NCBI RefSeq assembly: GCF_021390335.1
Contig: NZ_JAJUXK010000001.1
Coordinates: 930,001-994,000, forward strand
Length of the DNA stretch: 64,000 nucleotides
Source of the DNA: Dyadobacter sp. CY343
GTDB lineage: Bacteria; Bacteroidota; Bacteroidia; Cytophagales; Spirosomataceae
Reading direction: 5' to 3'
Position 1 is the first letter of the stretch. Each line of letters opens with the position of its first letter. A model generated the notes under the pieces. That model made no database searches. It saw nothing but the letters and a program-made list of their open reading frames with translations, and was not told the origin of the DNA. Shown one piece after another: positions 62,679-64,000 of this stretch. The position numbers and the translations under genes are program-made.

Positions 62679-63302
62679 ATGGCAATCACCGTAGGTATAG
62701 TTGAAGATAATCCCGACCTGGCTGCGATCCTCGCAGAAAAATTATCGCTAAGTGATGACCTCGATGTCACGTTGCAAGCCCGTAACGGGAAGGATTTATT
62801 GGAAAAGCTCAGCATGCAAGCCTTGCCTGATGTGCTTTTAATGGATATTGAAATGGACGAAATGGATGGCGTAAAAGCCACCCGGGAAGTAAAGCGAATA
62901 TATCCTGGGATCAGGATCATTATGCAGACCGTTTTCGATGACGATCAAAGGCTTTTTGAAGCAATTACCGCAGGCGCATCCGGCTACCTGCTCAAAGACG
63001 AAAAGCCCGCACGCCTGATCAATGCCATTACAGAAGTGCTGGAAGGAGGCTCCCCGCTTTCTCCGACAATGGCCACCAAAGCCCTGGACATGCTTCGCGG
63101 CAAAAATGATGTGAATTTACGCGAGGTAAGTTCCCTAACACCCAGAGAAGTCGAAGTGCTGGATTGCCTGCAAAAAGGCTGGCGCGTGAAGCAAATCGCC
63201 GAGAAATTATTTATCTCCGAAAAAACAGTGCGCAAGCACCTGGAACATATTTACGAAAAGCTGCAAGTGCACGACAGCAGACAGCTGATTCTTAAGAGAT
63301 AA
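62679..63302 (+). CDS. NarL-family response regulator
   Basis: A 207-residue regulator. The receiver (1-120) has acidic E9/D10, the phosphorylation Asp56 in VLLMDIEMDEMDG, a Thr in MQTVFDD and the Lys in YLLKDEKPARL. The C-terminal LuxR-type HTH is SLTPREVEVLDCLQKGWRVK and IAEKLFISEKTVRKHLEHIY. It is paired with the kinase just upstream and preceded by palindrome 3. I infer that it may bind the shared palindrome. Confidence 0.94.
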   Translation: MAITVGIVEDNPDLAAILAEKLSLSDDLDVTLQARNGKDLLEKLSMQALPDVLLMDIEMDEMDGVKATREVKRIYPGIRIIMQTVFDDDQRLFEAITAGASGYLLKDEKPARLINAITEVLEGGSPLSPTMATKALDMLRGKNDVNLREVSSLTPREVEVLDCLQKGWRVKQIAEKLFISEKTVRKHLEHIYEKLQVHDSRQLILKR

Positions 63303-63415
63303 TCTGTACTTTTTATTCTGAAAGTACGGCCGCACATTTGTAATCGGCATACGTTTCTGCATTCCCACGCTTTCCTGCTGTGTCTGATCATACAGACTAA
63401 GGCTGAGGAAAATTT

Positions 63416-64000
63416 TCAGTATCCTTCATTCTGCTGGATATTCTGATTTTGATTGAGCTCTTCTTCGGGGATAGGGGCGATGCGAAAAGGATGGGAGAAG
63501 GGAATGTTTACCCGAACCTGCCCGTCTTTCTTGATGATGTCACTTTTCAGTCGGTTTGGATCGTGGAAGCGATCTCCCTCAAATGCGAGTTCTTTTCGTC
63601 GCTCAAGAATAATATCGTCTAAAAGTCGTTGTCCGGATGAACTGTATTTATGGTTCGGATCCCGTTCTTCTACCAACCTGTTTAAATAATGTAGCGCCTT
63701 GTCTTCCTGATGAAGCCGAAAAGCTGCTTCTGCAATTAAGGAGATTTCGGATAATCGGATTACTTTTTTGTCGTCATAATCGCCAGTAATGCGACTGTAC
63801 TTGTTGACGACAAATGCAGGATTTTCGGCTGCTTCTCTTTTTTGAGGAATGATGAGTTTTCCGGGAACGTCAGTTTGCGTATACAGTTCAATCAACGATG
63901 CGACGGCAAGCGCATCACCGTAACCTGTTTGATGATACAAATAGCCCAGCTCATTGGTTGTAGTCCTCACGTAAATGTTTTTGAATAAAAACCTCGAAGT
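63416..64000 (-). CDS. SusD/RagB family outer membrane nutrient-binding protein, C-terminal part
   Basis: The frame is open from the right window edge, so the start lies outside. The visible about 194 residues include TTTNELGYLYHQTGYGD, VIRLSEISLIAEAAFRL, HYLNRLVEERDP, LLDDIILERRKELAFEGDRF and a typical end FRIAPIPEEELNQNQNIQQN. These are the conserved parts of SusD-like lipoproteins that bind glycans or peptides at the cell surface beside a SusC/TonB channel. It is convergent with the response-regulator gene and is not part of the T6SS locus. Confidence 0.93.
   Translation of the reverse strand, partial: TSRFLFKNIYVRTTTNELGYLYHQTGYGDALAVASLIELYTQTDVPGKLIIPQKREAAENPAFVVNKYSRITGDYDDKKVIRLSEISLIAEAAFRLHQEDKALHYLNRLVEERDPNHKYSSSGQRLLDDIILERRKELAFEGDRFHDPNRLKSDIIKKDGQVRVNIPFSHPFRIAPIPEEELNQNQNIQQNEGY

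Overview
The window reads as chromosomal DNA of a Bacteroidota bacterium, most likely a Cytophagales/Spirosomaceae member such as Dyadobacter; the genus is inferred from gene style, not proven. Supporting signs are type IX secretion (T9SS) C-terminal sorting domains, a SusD/RagB fragment, a TAnnTTTG-type promoter in front of the tRNA, a 7TMR-DISM histidine kinase, and the order bamD-rpoZ-coaBC-DUF4835-recN.

Region 1 (1-9.75 kb) is housekeeping. On the minus strand are bamD, rpoZ, coaBC, a DUF4835 protein, a small Sm-like protein and recN, plus a T9SS cargo protein and an OstA/LptA-like protein. On the plus strand are tilS and tRNA-Ser(TGA).

Region 2 (9.8-22.5 kb) is an accessory, defence-rich stretch that begins right after the tRNA. 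It holds an EVE-domain/nuclease fusion with a C-terminal frameshift; an AT-rich ATPase/TOPRIM pair that matches the PARIS anti-phage system (ariA-ariB); a KAP P-loop NTPase followed by an AbiGi-family protein and a decayed third gene; a nucleotidyltransferase-HEPN fusion; an AraC regulator and SDR oxidoreductase pair; an unknown secreted protein; and a frameshifted nuclease. Three decayed copies of one short gene end, two of them carrying the same hairpin terminator, are scattered through 17.9-21.5 kb.

Region 3 (22.5-63.3 kb) is one very large locus. Four transcription units are arranged as two divergent pairs. Unit A (minus, 34.9 to 22.5 kb) encodes a T9SS adhesin, a MORN/LamG-like protein, a TolB-like propeller lipoprotein, two paralogous envelope proteins, an OmpA-like anchor and a giant TPR protein. 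Unit B (plus, 35.0 to 38.7 kb) encodes a lipoprotein, an Ig-like membrane protein, a Ser/Thr kinase and another paralogous envelope protein. Unit C (minus, 44.1 to 38.7 kb) encodes two zinc-ribbon FHA proteins, a membrane protein with EF-hand-like repeats, a PP2C phosphatase and a caspase-like peptidase. Unit D (plus, 44.3 to 59.6 kb) is a Bacteroidota-type (type iii) T6SS: tssH, a lipase-like effector candidate, tssB, tssC, hcp, vgrG, tssE, tssF, tssG, tssN, tssK, PAAR and two TssO/TssP-type proteins. A LuxR-type regulator, a 7TMR-DISM histidine kinase and a NarL-type response regulator close the locus. A SusD fragment enters from the right edge.

The most striking signal is a shared palindrome with core ATACGTCA-NN-TGACGTAT. 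It occurs between units A and B (a perfect 46-bp inverted repeat), between units C and D, and immediately before the response-regulator gene. It looks like one operator that ties the secretion machine, its phosphorylation-based switch and the envelope proteins into a single regulon, perhaps under the adjacent two-component system. No TssJ, TssL or TssM is visible. Four paralogous proteins with a shared domain, together with an OmpA-like anchor and a TPR protein, are candidates for a lineage-specific envelope part of this machine.
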